Below, piece by piece: positions 8,828 to 17,286 of a stretch of 36,915 bases of DNA. Numbering within the stretch: position 1 is the stretch's first letter; every line of letters starts with the position of its first letter. The translations under genes were made by a program, and so were the position numbers. The notes under the pieces are model-generated. The model ran no database searches and was not told the origin of the DNA. It worked only from the letters and a program-made list of their open reading frames with translations. Source of the stretch: Allobosea sp. CS1GBMeth4 (GTDB lineage Bacteria > Pseudomonadota > Alphaproteobacteria > Rhizobiales > Beijerinckiaceae); NCBI RefSeq assembly GCF_900185715.1, contig NZ_FYAS01000039.1:1-36915 (forward strand), read 5' to 3'.

Positions 8828-9104
8828 TCAGCATGATGCCGGCAGCCGCGCCAAGATCGAATATGCGCTCGGTCTGCTCACCACCCTGCTGCGCAGCCAC
8901 CCCGTGCATCAGGAGCTGGTGGATGTCGCCTATCGGATGGATCTGCCGGACGAACTCTGGCTCGCGGTCCAGATCCTGTCGATGACCGAGCCGGACCAGG
9001 CGAAGCTCCGGGATTTCCTGCTGATGAATCCCAGCCCGCAATTGCAGCGGATCAACCGGAACACCCTCGTCCTGACGCAGGAGGCTGCGCCGGCGCTGCA
9101 TTAG
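8820..9104 (+). CDS. Small protein translationally coupled to luxI (94 aa, unknown; candidate regulator)
   Basis: I do not recognise this protein. It begins MASQHDAGSRAKIEYALGLL, is predicted mostly helical (TTLLRSHPVHQELVDVAY, ELWLAVQILSM, KLRDFLLM), and has no signal peptide, membrane span, Cys or known motif. Its ATG lies inside the last codons of luxI (8-nt overlap) with GGAGGA about 8 nt upstream, so it is made together with the synthase. In Rhizobium leguminosarum the small CinS protein is coupled to cinI in the same way and relieves PraR repression; PraR-type genes flank this operon. A CinS-like role is inference from position only. Confidence 0.85.
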   Translation: MASQHDAGSRAKIEYALGLLTTLLRSHPVHQELVDVAYRMDLPDELWLAVQILSMTEPDQAKLRDFLLMNPSPQLQRINRNTLVLTQEAAPALH

Positions 9105-9216
9105 ATCACGCTGCATTTGGACGGAATCGTCCAGATGCAGAAAACGTGATCGATTCTAATAGTTTAGAGCATGATCGATGCGAAAAGCCGTTGCCACTTT
9201 TTCGCAGCATGCTCTA
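9104..9216. repeat. Double-hairpin repeat, copy A
   Basis: Two adjacent palindromes. The first (9104-9151) has ends GATCACG/CGTGATC and an inner stem GGACG/CGTCC. The second (9165-9216) has ends TAGAGCATG/CATGCTCTA and an inner GCGAAAA/TTTTCGC stem. An inverted copy of the whole unit lies at 28581-28690. The repeat begins on the last base of the small gene's stop codon. It may act as a 3' stem-loop or bidirectional terminator. Together with 9217-9445 it fills the 341-nt gap before HTH copy 2. Confidence 0.9.
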
Positions 9217-9225
9217 GCGCCGGGT

Positions 9226-9420
9226 CCGATCAGATTGAATCAATCGGATCGGCAAATCCGTCTCTCACTTCGAGTTGGGGACCGCTTTTCCGATCAACTC
9301 GCGGTGCAAGTTGATCGGAACGGGCTCGGGACCGCGCCGCTTGTGGCCGCTTCGAATCCTGCAACGTCGCACGGCCCCGCCGGACCCGCTTGCCCGATCA
9401 GGCCGTCTCGGCCTGATCGG
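9226..9420. repeat. Array of three further GATC-containing hairpins
   Basis: Three palindromes follow copy A: 9226-9252 (CCGATC-a-GATTG against CAATC-g-GATCGG), 9290-9318 (CCGATCAACT/AGTTGATCGG) and 9394-9420 (CCGATCAGGCCG/CGGCCTGATCGG, a perfect 12-bp stem with a 3-nt loop). All share a CCGATC/GATCGG core. The last lies 26 nt past the HTH copy 2 stop and could end that transcript, although no T run follows. No coding sequence is evident here. Confidence 0.8.
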
Positions 9421-9445
9421 ACCAGATCCGGCCGTTGCGCGGGTG

Positions 9446-9865
9446 CTATTGCTCGATGGTCTCGTTCGGCGTGTCGGCGAGCGACTCGACTAGGTCGACC
9501 AGGCGCCGGCGCACGCGCGGGCTCTTGATGCGCACGAACGCCTTGGTCAGCTGGACGCCTTCGCTGGTGGCGAGGAAGTCGGCGACATAGGTCGTGCTCG
9601 CCGAATCCGCGAAGCCGCCCTCGACGGAGTCGTCGGTCGGCGCGCCGTCGAAGAAGAAGGCCACGGGCACGCCGAGCATCTTGGCGATCTGCTGCAGCCG
9701 GCTGGCGCTGATCCGGTTGGTGCCCTTCTCGTATTTCTGCACCTGCTGGAAGGTCAGGCCCAGCGCCTCCCCGAGCTTCTCCTGGCTGACACCCGCCAGC
9801 ATGCGCCGCATCCGCACGCGGCTGCCGACATGGCGGTCGATCGGGTTGGGTACTTTCTTCAGCAT
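9446..9865 (-). CDS. PraR/PhrR-type HTH (XRE/Cro-CI) transcriptional regulator, copy 2 (139 aa)
   Basis: Paralogue of the gene at 6703-7116. HTH_3 domain at ~10-70, then GVPVAFFFDG, a variable linker and the YVADFLATSEGVQLTKAF helix. It differs from copy 1 at residue 34 (Ala for Gly) within residues 6-72 and more in residues 73-92 and the C-terminal tail. DNA identity across the HTH region is also very high, pointing to recent duplication or gene conversion. It starts 106 nt after lnt on the same strand, the position the single HTH gene usually has in Rhizobiales (lnt-HTH-metK), so copy 2 holds the lnt-side junction and copy 1 the metK-side junction. Confidence 0.93.
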   Translation of the reverse strand: MLKKVPNPIDRHVGSRVRMRRMLAGVSQEKLGEALGLTFQQVQKYEKGTNRISASRLQQIAKMLGVPVAFFFDGAPTDDSVEGGFADSASTTYVADFLATSEGVQLTKAFVRIKSPRVRRRLVDLVESLADTPNETIEQ

Positions 9866-9971
9866 GTTTCGCCGGCCCCTTTGGTTCTCTTCGTTCAGAC
9901 CTGTCGGCGGCCCGCTGAAGGCCCGGTACGGCCGACCAGTTGGCGGCCTCCCAAGAAAGTTCCAAATGGGA

Positions 9972-11570
9972 TCACCGTCGCCGCATTATTACTCCAGCGA
10001 GCATTAGACTGGCAACTACACCTGCAAAGAAAAGATCGCCGAACCGGGCATAGGGCGGGGCCGCGCCGGCCCGCGGCAGCGTGGTGTCGAGAACGCCGGC
10101 CTCGCCGAGCGGAAGCGCCGCGCGGATTCGCCCGTAATGATCGGCGACGGCCGAGATGCCGGTGTTGGCGACGCGCACCAGCGGCAGCCCCTCCTCGATG
10201 GCGCGCAGGCGCGCCTGGGCGAGGTGCTGATAGGGGCCGCTGGTCTGGCCGAACCAGCCGTCATTGGTGAGGTTGAGGATGAAGCCCGGCCGCGGGCCGC
10301 CCGGCATCGCCGCGCCGGGAAAGATCACCTCGTAGCAGATCAGGGCCGCCGCCGGCGGCAGGCCGCGGACGAGCAGCGGCGTACGCCGGTTTCCCGAGGC
10401 GAAGCCGCCGGGAACCGAGACGAACTCCGACAGGCCGAGGGCCCGGATCAGCCGGTCGAGAAAGGGCGGCAGGTACTCGCCGAACGGCACGAGATGCACC
10501 TTGTCGTAGCTGCCGGTGATCACGCCCTCGTCGTTCACGACCTGGATCGAGTTGTAGATCGGCGGCCGGCTCTCGCCCGGCAGCATCTCCCCGGCCCGTG
10601 CCGCGCCGGTGATCAGCGTCGTGCTCGGCGGCAGCAGGGCCGCGATCCGCGCCAGCGCCTGCGGCGTACGGCCGAGCAGGAAGGGAAAGGCCGATTCCGG
10701 CCAGATCAGATGGGTCGCGTCCTGGACGCCGCTGGTCGCCGGGCTGGTCGCCCGGTCGCTCAGCGCGAGGTAGTGCGACAGGATCATCTCGCTGTTGCGC
10801 GGGCTGAACTTGGCGTCCTGCGGCAAATTGGGCTGCATCAGCCGCAGCCTGATGCCGCTGACCGCGGCGACCGGCTCCGGCGGTATCCGCCAGGCGCCGA
10901 AGCCGGCCATCGACGCCAGCGCGAGGGTCGCGAGCGCCGGAGCCCGCCAGCGCGCCGCGCCGGCCTCGCCGGTTCCCAGCGCCGCCGGCGCCGCGCCGAT
11001 CGCGACGGCGAGCGCCGTCAGCCCATAGAGGCCGATCAGGCTGGCGCTCTGGGCGAGCCAGGCCGGCCCGGCCAGCATCATGCCGTAGACGTTCCAGGGA
11101 AACCCGGTGAGGACATGGCCGCGCAGCCATTCGCTCAGCGCCAGCGCGGCGGCGAGGATCAGGATGCGCCCGGCACCGGTCGGCCAGAGCATCCGCGCCA
11201 GGGCGAAGCCGGCGGCCGGGAAGATGGCGAGGAAGGCCGGCAGCGCGACGACGCCGAGCGGCATCGCCCAGGCGAACTTGTCGGCCTCGACCAGGAAGGC
11301 GGCGCCGAGCCACCACAGCCCGGCGAGATGGTAGCCGAAGCCCCACCACCAGCCTGCCGTCGCGGCGGACCAGAGGCCCCCGCTCCGGCTCTCCGCCACC
11401 GAGCCGTCGATCAGCCAGACGGCGGCGGTCATCGGCACGGCCAGCAGCGGCCAGAGATCGAGCGGGGCCAGCGCCAGCGCACCGACGGCGCCGCAGCCGA
11501 GCGCGATCAGCCTGCGCGGCCAGCCCCAGGACAGGATGACGCGGTCGGCCAGCCGGGAGAATCCGCTCAT
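9972..11570 (-). CDS. lnt: Apolipoprotein N-acyltransferase (532 aa)
   Basis: Lnt N-acylates the diacylglyceryl-Cys of lipoproteins in the inner membrane, the last step of lipoprotein maturation. The N-terminal ~200 residues hold several hydrophobic membrane segments (ALALAPLDLWPLLAVPMTAA, IAIGAAPAAL and others), followed by a periplasmic nitrilase-like domain. The catalytic Glu is in WPESAFPFLL, the Lys in YDKVHLVPFGEYLPP and the Cys in ALICYEVIFPG. A final hydrophobic segment (LFFAGVVASLMLAGVIM) ends the protein. The ATG overlaps the stop of the upstream CorC-like gene (ATGA). Confidence 0.95.
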   Translation of the reverse strand: MSGFSRLADRVILSWGWPRRLIALGCGAVGALALAPLDLWPLLAVPMTAAVWLIDGSVAESRSGGLWSAATAGWWWGFGYHLAGLWWLGAAFLVEADKFAWAMPLGVVALPAFLAIFPAAGFALARMLWPTGAGRILILAAALALSEWLRGHVLTGFPWNVYGMMLAGPAWLAQSASLIGLYGLTALAVAIGAAPAALGTGEAGAARWRAPALATLALASMAGFGAWRIPPEPVAAVSGIRLRLMQPNLPQDAKFSPRNSEMILSHYLALSDRATSPATSGVQDATHLIWPESAFPFLLGRTPQALARIAALLPPSTTLITGAARAGEMLPGESRPPIYNSIQVVNDEGVITGSYDKVHLVPFGEYLPPFLDRLIRALGLSEFVSVPGGFASGNRRTPLLVRGLPPAAALICYEVIFPGAAMPGGPRPGFILNLTNDGWFGQTSGPYQHLAQARLRAIEEGLPLVRVANTGISAVADHYGRIRAALPLGEAGVLDTTLPRAGAAPPYARFGDLFFAGVVASLMLAGVIMRRR

Positions 11571-12559
11571 GCGGCGTCCGGCGTGGCTGGCGGCTCCGCC
11601 GCGACCGGGACGCGGCGATGGATGCGCAGGCGCTTGACCCGGCGCGGATCGGCGTCGAGCACCTCGAATTCGAGCGCCTCGGGGCCCTTGATCAGCTCGC
11701 CGCGCACCGGCACGCGGCCGGCGAGGGTCACGATCAGGCCGCCGAGCGTGTCCACCTCCTCGGCGACCTCGGCGCTCGACAGGTCGATTCCCGTCACCTG
11801 CTTCAGCTCCTCGAGCGTGGCGCGGGCGTCGGCGATGAAGCGGTTCTCGCCCGCGGGCGCGATCGAGGGCGCCTCGTCGAGGTCGTGCTCGTCCTCGATG
11901 TCGCCGACCACGATCTCGACCAGGTCCTCGATCGAGATCAGCCCGTCCGTGCCGCCATACTCGTCGATCACCAGGGCGATATGGGTGCGCGTCGCCTGCA
12001 TCCGGACCAGCAGGTCGACCGCCGGCATCGAGGGCGGAACGTAGAGCACCGGCCGCAGGATCTTCGCCTGGGCGAGGGTCATCGAGAGATCGATCGCGCC
12101 CAGGCTCGGCCCGCCATTGCCGGCGGGCTCGCCGCGCCCGCGTCGGCCGGGCTTGGCCCGGGCGGCGATGAAGTCGAGGAAGTCGCGGATGTGGATCATC
12201 CCGCGCGGATCGTCGAGCGTCTCGCCATAGACCGGCAGGCGCGAATGCCCGGCGGTGCGGAACAGCGCCAGCAGGTCGCCCAGCGTGGCGTCGGAGGAGA
12301 CCGCGATGATGTCGGCGCGCGGCACCATGACGTCCGCGACGCGGCGCTCGCGCAGGCTCAGCACGTTCGACAGCATCGCCCGCTCCTGCGGCGACAGATC
12401 GGTGACCGCTCCGCTGTTCTGCGCCAGCGCCTCGGTGATGTCCTCGCGGATCGAGCCGCCATGGCGCAGGCCGAGCCGATCGAGGAACTGGCCGAGCCAG
12501 TGCGACAGGCCGCGGCCGCTCGTGTCCGCTGGTGAGGAAGATCGGGTGTCGTCGCTCAT
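11567..12559 (-). CDS. CorC/TlyC-like CBS-domain protein (hemolysin family, 330 aa)
   Basis: Soluble member of the CorC/HlyC family: an N-terminal segment (~1-75), paired CBS domains (RVADVMVPRADIIAVS, then SRLPVYGETLDDPRGMIHIRD, and the second around VPPSMPAVDLLVRM with DEYGGTDGLISIEDLVE), and the C-terminal CorC_HlyC domain (GENRFIADARATLEEL, VDTLGGLIVTLAGRVP). The name hemolysin is historical; the family is associated with divalent cation homeostasis. It is coupled by ATGA overlaps to ybeY before it and lnt after it, an arrangement like ybeZ-ybeY-ybeX-lnt in E. coli. Confidence 0.93.
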   Translation of the reverse strand: MSDDTRSSSPADTSGRGLSHWLGQFLDRLGLRHGGSIREDITEALAQNSGAVTDLSPQERAMLSNVLSLRERRVADVMVPRADIIAVSSDATLGDLLALFRTAGHSRLPVYGETLDDPRGMIHIRDFLDFIAARAKPGRRGRGEPAGNGGPSLGAIDLSMTLAQAKILRPVLYVPPSMPAVDLLVRMQATRTHIALVIDEYGGTDGLISIEDLVEIVVGDIEDEHDLDEAPSIAPAGENRFIADARATLEELKQVTGIDLSSAEVAEEVDTLGGLIVTLAGRVPVRGELIKGPEALEFEVLDADPRRVKRLRIHRRVPVAAEPPATPDAA

Positions 12560-13155
12560 GACGCAGGCTGCGGTTTCGGGTTCCGGGTCGCGGGGCGAGG
12601 CTGGACGGGTTCGGGCTCGGACCCGGCATAGGGATCGCCGATGCCGAGCCGGGCGAGCGCGGCGGTCTCGAGCGCCTCCATGCGCTCGGCCTGTTCCTCG
12701 GTCTCGTGGTCCTCGCCGAGCAGGTGCAGCAACCCGTGGATCACGAGATGGCTGAGATGGTCGCCGAAGGATTTCTCCTCGGCCTGCGCCTCGCGGGCGA
12801 TCGTCTCGAAGGCGAGCACGATGTCGCCGACGACCGGGCTCGTCGCGATCCGCTCGGGCGGCGCGGCGGGGAAGGAGAGGACATTGGTCGCCTTGTCGAA
12901 GCCGCGCCAGTCGCGGTTGACGCCGCGGATGCGCTTGTCGTCGGTCAGGAGCAGGCTGAGCTCGGCTCCCGGCAGCGTTCCGACCGGCGCCAGCGCCAGC
13001 GCGGCCTCGATCGCGGCCGCGATCCTCGGGCGCAGATCCTCGACCTCGCGCCAGCGCCGCGACTGGATGCGGATTTCGAGCGCAGGCCCGCCGGAGGCGG
13101 GCTCGGATGTCCCGGTTCGCGGCGCCGCGCGCCGCGATCGAGGTCGGTCGTTCAT
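12556..13155 (-). CDS. ybeY: rRNA maturation endoribonuclease YbeY (199 aa)
   Basis: YbeY is a Zn-dependent RNase needed for 16S rRNA 3' processing and ribosome quality control. The metal motif H140-x3-H144-x5-H150 (IHGLLHLLGEDH) is intact, and the preceding DKATNVLSFP is a family signature. Residues 1-25 form an unstructured basic extension, and the C-terminus has a Pro-rich tail. ATGA overlaps on both sides (phoH and CorC) indicate tight coupling. A downstream start could trim the extension, but the overlap supports ATG 13155. Confidence 0.95.
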   Translation of the reverse strand: MNDRPRSRRAAPRTGTSEPASGGPALEIRIQSRRWREVEDLRPRIAAAIEAALALAPVGTLPGAELSLLLTDDKRIRGVNRDWRGFDKATNVLSFPAAPPERIATSPVVGDIVLAFETIAREAQAEEKSFGDHLSHLVIHGLLHLLGEDHETEEQAERMEALETAALARLGIGDPYAGSEPEPVQPRPATRNPKPQPAS

Positions 13156-14309
13156 CGCGGCCGCTCCCGCGACAGCATGCGCTTCAGCCCGTCGGCGTCG
13201 CCCTCGATGGGAGTATCCGGCGCCGGCAGCGCGGCAAGCCGCGCCTCGCGGTCCTCGCGCTCCTTCCGGGCGGCGTCCTCATAGGCCATGACGATCCGGC
13301 GCACGAGCTCGTGGCGCACCACGTCGCTCTCCTGGAAGCGGGCATGGCCGACGCCCTCGACGCCCGACAGCAGGTGGACCGCCTCGACCAGGCCGGAACG
13401 CTGGCCTGGCGGCAGGTCGATCTGCGAGGGGTCGCCGGTGATGATCATCCGCGACCCCTCGCCGAGACGGGTCAGGAACATCTTCATCTGCACCGAGGTG
13501 GCGTTCTGCGCCTCGTCGAGCAGGACCACGGCGTTGCTCAGCGTGCGGCCGCGCATGAAGGCGAGCGGCGCGATTTCGATCATGCCGGTCTGCAGGCCGC
13601 GCTCGACATGGCGCGCCTCCATGAAGTCGCCCAGCGCGTCGTAGATCGGCCGCAGATAGGGGTCGACCTTCTCGCGCATGTCGCCCGGCAGGAAGCCGAG
13701 GCGCTCGCCGGCCTCGACGGCCGGCCGCGACAGCACCATGCGTTCGACCACGCCCTGCTCGATCAGTGAGACGGCGTGGCCGACCGCGAGCCAGGTCTTG
13801 CCGGTGCCGGCAGGACCTTCGGCCAGGACCAGCTCATGACGCTTGAGCTGGCGCAGATAGGCATCCTGAGCCGCATTGCGTGCCCGGACCGGACCGCGCT
13901 TGCGCGTCACCACCGCGTCGAACGCGGCCTTGCCGGCATTGTCCGAGGGAAACAGCGAGCGCTGCGCGTTGCTCTCCTCGATCGCGCCGTCGACCTCGCC
14001 GAGATTGACGGCGGCGCCGGTCTTGGCCCGGGCATAGAGCGTGCGCAGCACGCGGCTCGCCTGTTCGGCCGTCTCGCGCGGGCCCTTGATGGTGACGTGA
14101 TTGCCGTTCGGGCTGACGACGACGCCGAGGCGCCGCTCCAGATGCGCGAGGTTCTGGTCGTAATGGCCGAAGACCAGGCTGGCGGTCTGGTTGTTGTCGA
14201 AGGTGAGCTCGACCTCCGCGCCGGGCAGGGCTTCGCGGCTCAGCGCCTCGTCGCGACGCAGGCCGCGCTCGGCTCTCGGATTGAATTGATCGGCCTGGGC
14301 CAATGCCAT
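13152..14309 (-). CDS. PhoH-family (YbeZ) ATPase (385 aa)
   Basis: The N-terminal ~115 residues contain a KH-like RNA-binding region (LGVVVSPNGNHVTIKGP). The PhoH ATPase domain has Walker A GPAGTGKT at 165-172 and Walker B VVLLDEAQN, plus the TRLGEGSRMIITGDPSQIDLP sensor region. PhoH/YbeZ works with YbeY in rRNA metabolism, and here the two genes overlap by ATGA. ATG 14309 gives a family-like start (MALAQADQFNP). An upstream ATG at 14372 would add 21 residues; the GGAG before 14309 is only 2 nt away, so the start is not certain. Confidence 0.93.
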   Translation of the reverse strand: MALAQADQFNPRAERGLRRDEALSREALPGAEVELTFDNNQTASLVFGHYDQNLAHLERRLGVVVSPNGNHVTIKGPRETAEQASRVLRTLYARAKTGAAVNLGEVDGAIEESNAQRSLFPSDNAGKAAFDAVVTRKRGPVRARNAAQDAYLRQLKRHELVLAEGPAGTGKTWLAVGHAVSLIEQGVVERMVLSRPAVEAGERLGFLPGDMREKVDPYLRPIYDALGDFMEARHVERGLQTGMIEIAPLAFMRGRTLSNAVVLLDEAQNATSVQMKMFLTRLGEGSRMIITGDPSQIDLPPGQRSGLVEAVHLLSGVEGVGHARFQESDVVRHELVRRIVMAYEDAARKEREDREARLAALPAPDTPIEGDADGLKRMLSRERPR

Positions 14310-14394
14310 TGCTCCATTCGGAATGAGTCGGACAGGCGCAGTCAGAAACCACCACCGCAACGCCGACGCCATCGCACGCTACGCACCCAAACCC

Positions 14395-15753
14395 TCAGGC
14401 GGCCAGGTCCGGCCGATCCACCGCCCGGCCGAACAGCGAATTCGATCCAGCGCGCTCGATCAGGGCCAGCACGCGCTCGCCGATCCGGTGCGTCGCGCTC
14501 TCGATCTGGACCGCCTGCATATAGGGCGTCTTGCCGGCGAGTTGGCCGGGATGCCGGCCGCTGCGCTCGAGCAGGATCTCGACCGTGCGCCCGACCATGG
14601 CATGGTTGAACGCCTGCCGGTGTTCCTCGACCAGCGCCTGCAGCCGCTGCAGGCGCTCGTCCATCGCGGCGAGCGGGATCTGCCCGGCGAGCTCCGCCGC
14701 GGGCGTGCCGGGGCGCGGCGAATATTTGAACGAATAGGCCGAGGCGAAGCGCACATCGGCGATCAGCCGCAGCGTCTCCTCGAAATCGGCCTCGCTCTCG
14801 CCGGGGAAGCCGACGATGAAGTCGGAGGACAGGGCGATGTCCGGCCGCGCCTGCCGAATCCTGTCGATCAGCCGGCGATAGGCATCGGCGGTGTGCTTGC
14901 GGTTCATCGCCGCGAGGATCCGGTCCGAGCCGGCCTGAACCGGCAGATGCAGGAACGGCATCACTTGCGGCAGGTCGCGATGGGCGGCGATCAGCGCCTC
15001 GTCCATGTCGTTGGGATGGCTGGTCGTGTAGCGGATGCGGGCGATCCCCGGCACGTCGGCGATGCGCTGCATCAGCCGCGCCAGCGTCCAGATTCGGCCA
15101 TCCGGCCCCTCGCCGTGATAGGCGTTGACGTTCTGGCCGAGCAGCGAGACGTCCTGCACCCCGGCTCGCGCCAGCTGCTCCACCTCGGCGATCACCTGCG
15201 CGACCGGGCGCGAGAACTCGGCGCCGCGGGTATAGGGCACGACGCAGAAGGCGCAGAACTTGTCGCAGCCCTCCTGCACGGTCACGAAGGCCGAGACGCC
15301 GCGCGCCAGGATCGCGGCCGGCTTGGGCGCCGGCAGATGGCCGAACTTGTCCTCGGGCGGCAGCTCGGTGTCGACGACGCGGCCATGCTTCGCCTGCGCG
15401 AGCAGCTCCGGCAGGCGGTGATAGGTCTGCGGGCCGACGACGAGGTCGACGGCGGGCTGGCGCCGCTGGATCTCGGAGCCCTCGGCTTGGGCGACGCAGC
15501 CGGCGACGACGAGCGTGGTCTCGCGCCCCTGCGCCTTCCGCTCGCGCTTCAGGTCGCGCAGCTTGCCGAGTTCGGTATAGACCTTGTGGGCGGCCCGCTC
15601 GCGGATATGGCAGGTGTTGAGCAGGACGAGGTCGGCGTCATCGGGCGTCGCGGTCTCGACATAGCCCTCCTGACCCAGGACGTCGGCCATGCGCTGGCCG
15701 TCATAGACGTTCATCTGGCAGCCATAGGACTTGATGTGGACTTTCTTCATCAA
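14395..15753 (-). CDS. miaB: tRNA-2-methylthio-N6-dimethylallyladenosine synthase MiaB (452 aa)
   Basis: MiaB is a radical-SAM enzyme that adds the 2-methylthio group to i6A37 of tRNAs. Cluster ligands are intact: C12, C48 and C86 (GCQMN, NTCHIRE, GCVAQ) for the auxiliary Fe-S cluster, and C163/C167/C170 (CDKFCAFC) for the radical-SAM cluster. A C-terminal TRAM domain follows ([26 protein letters not shown]). Two adjacent ATGs (15753, 15750) are possible starts. It ends 85 nt before the chosen phoH start. Confidence 0.97.
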   Translation of the reverse strand: MMKKVHIKSYGCQMNVYDGQRMADVLGQEGYVETATPDDADLVLLNTCHIRERAAHKVYTELGKLRDLKRERKAQGRETTLVVAGCVAQAEGSEIQRRQPAVDLVVGPQTYHRLPELLAQAKHGRVVDTELPPEDKFGHLPAPKPAAILARGVSAFVTVQEGCDKFCAFCVVPYTRGAEFSRPVAQVIAEVEQLARAGVQDVSLLGQNVNAYHGEGPDGRIWTLARLMQRIADVPGIARIRYTTSHPNDMDEALIAAHRDLPQVMPFLHLPVQAGSDRILAAMNRKHTADAYRRLIDRIRQARPDIALSSDFIVGFPGESEADFEETLRLIADVRFASAYSFKYSPRPGTPAAELAGQIPLAAMDERLQRLQALVEEHRQAFNHAMVGRTVEILLERSGRHPGQLAGKTPYMQAVQIESATHRIGERVLALIERAGSNSLFGRAVDRPDLAA

Positions 15754-15875
15754 CGCTGATCCGGCCTCAACCGCGTCTCCTTATCCCGATCGTCGCCAAG
15801 ATGGGAATCATATCGCCGCCGCCCGTCACCACGCAATATCCGGCCGCGCCTGTCCGAAGCCGTCGCGAAACTGGC

Positions 15876-16673
15876 TCAGCCGCGTGACCGCCCCGTGACG
15901 GCCTCCTGCCGTGCCCGCCGGATCGCGATTTCGGCGAGGCGCGTCGCTTCCTTGCGCGACAGCTTGCGGCCCATCCGGATCGGCTCGCCCCAGGCGAGCT
16001 CGACGTCGATGGCGCCGGAATTGATCATCGCCTGCAAATGCGGCGCGAGTTCGGTGTCGCCATACCAGGAGAGCGCGGAGCGCTCGACGCGTCCGCCGCG
16101 CAGGCCGTGGAAGCCGATATAGGTGATGCAGAGCGGATAGACCGTGACCTCGGCCTCGTCGTCGCCGCGCAACGCCTCATGGGCGGCCCCGAGCAGGGAG
16201 GAGCGCAGGGGCAGGATGCGCGTGCCGTCGCCGGTCGTGCCCTCCGCGAAGAGCACGACGGCCTGCCCGTCCTGCAGGCGCCGGCCCATCTCGCTGGCGA
16301 CGCCGGCGGTGGCGCCACGGCGCATCCGGTCGATGAAGACGGTGCGCTGCAGCTTGGAGAGCCAGCCGATCACCGGCCAGCTCGCGACCTCGGCCTTGGC
16401 GACGAAGGAGAGCGGACCGGTCGTGCCGATCACGGGAATGTCGAGCCAGGAGATGTGGTTGGCGACGATCAGCCCGCTCTCTCCCGGCGCGGGCGGCCGG
16501 CCGTGCATGACGATTCGCACGCCGAAGCTGCGGCAGACCAGCTTCTGGAACAGCCGGGTGAAATAATAGGGGCGCCCGAGGCGCATCGCGACGAGCTGCG
16601 GCGGGATCAGGACGAGCGTGCCGAAGACGATCAGCGCGAGCCGCGCCACGGCGCCTGGACGGAGGCCTTTCAT
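15876..16673 (-). CDS. Lysophospholipid acyltransferase, PlsC/OlsA-like (265 aa)
   Basis: Transfers an acyl chain to a lysophospholipid-type acceptor at the membrane. The protein starts MKGLRPGAVARLALIVFGTL with an N-terminal membrane anchor. The acyltransferase motifs are the NHISWLD box (HX4D catalytic pair), RTVFIDRMRRG and the FAEGTTGDG acceptor-binding motif. The C-terminal part is basic. ATG 16673 places the start at the anchor; an ATG at 16718 would add 15 residues. The substrate (1-acyl-glycerol-3-phosphate or lyso-ornithine lipid) cannot be told apart here. Confidence 0.88.
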   Translation of the reverse strand: MKGLRPGAVARLALIVFGTLVLIPPQLVAMRLGRPYYFTRLFQKLVCRSFGVRIVMHGRPPAPGESGLIVANHISWLDIPVIGTTGPLSFVAKAEVASWPVIGWLSKLQRTVFIDRMRRGATAGVASEMGRRLQDGQAVVLFAEGTTGDGTRILPLRSSLLGAAHEALRGDDEAEVTVYPLCITYIGFHGLRGGRVERSALSWYGDTELAPHLQAMINSGAIDVELAWGEPIRMGRKLSRKEATRLAEIAIRRARQEAVTGRSRG

Positions 16674-16765
16674 GCTGGGCGGTTCATTCTCTGCGCAGGC
16701 GCTCCGCGGTTGCGGCACCGCCTATAATCGCCGCCGTTCCCGGCGTCCATGCTGCTCGAAATGCC

Positions 16766-17263
16766 TCAACCGAGATCGCGCCGCATCACCAGCGCCGCGG
16801 CGCGGCCGCCATCCGGTTTCGGATAGTAGCCCTCGCGGCGTCCGACGGTCTCGAAGCCGAGGCGGCGATAGAGGGCGATCGCCGGGGCGTTGCCCTCCTC
16901 GACCTCGAGGAAGAGCCGCGCCGTGCCGCGCGCCGCCAGCTGCGCGATGTGGGCGCGGAGCAGCGTCTGCCCGAGTCCGGAGCGGCGCCGTCCGCCGGCG
17001 ACGACGATGCTGAGGACCTCCGCCTCGTCGGCCGCGAGCCGCGACATCACGAAGCCGCAGGGCTCCCGGTCGGCGCCGATGAACACGCCTTCGGTCACGA
17101 CGGCGCGGTCGGCGAGCAGTGCGGCGCATTCGCCCGGCTCCCAGAGCCGTGCGAAGCCGCCCTGGTGGTGCAGGGCCGCGACCTGCCTGGCATGGCGGAC
17201 GTCGAGGGGACCGGTGCGGGCAGGGCCGCTCTTCCGCTCGAGCAGGGAACGCAGCCAGCTCAT
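16766..17263 (-). CDS. rimI: Ribosomal-protein-alanine N-acetyltransferase RimI-like (165 aa)
   Basis: GNAT-fold N-acetyltransferase. The acetyl-CoA loop is GGRRRSGLGQTLLRAHI, and the C-terminal LEVEEGNAPAIALYRRLGFETVGRREGYY is the RimI family signature. RimI acetylates the N-terminal Ala of ribosomal protein S18 in E. coli; targets here are inferred. It lies downstream of tsaB on the same strand, an adjacency seen in many bacteria, but a ~130-bp repeat now separates the two genes. Confidence 0.9.
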   Translation of the reverse strand: MSWLRSLLERKSGPARTGPLDVRHARQVAALHHQGGFARLWEPGECAALLADRAVVTEGVFIGADREPCGFVMSRLAADEAEVLSIVVAGGRRRSGLGQTLLRAHIAQLAARGTARLFLEVEEGNAPAIALYRRLGFETVGRREGYYPKPDGGRAAALVMRRDLG

Positions 17264-17286
17264 CGCCGACGATACCTGAACATATG

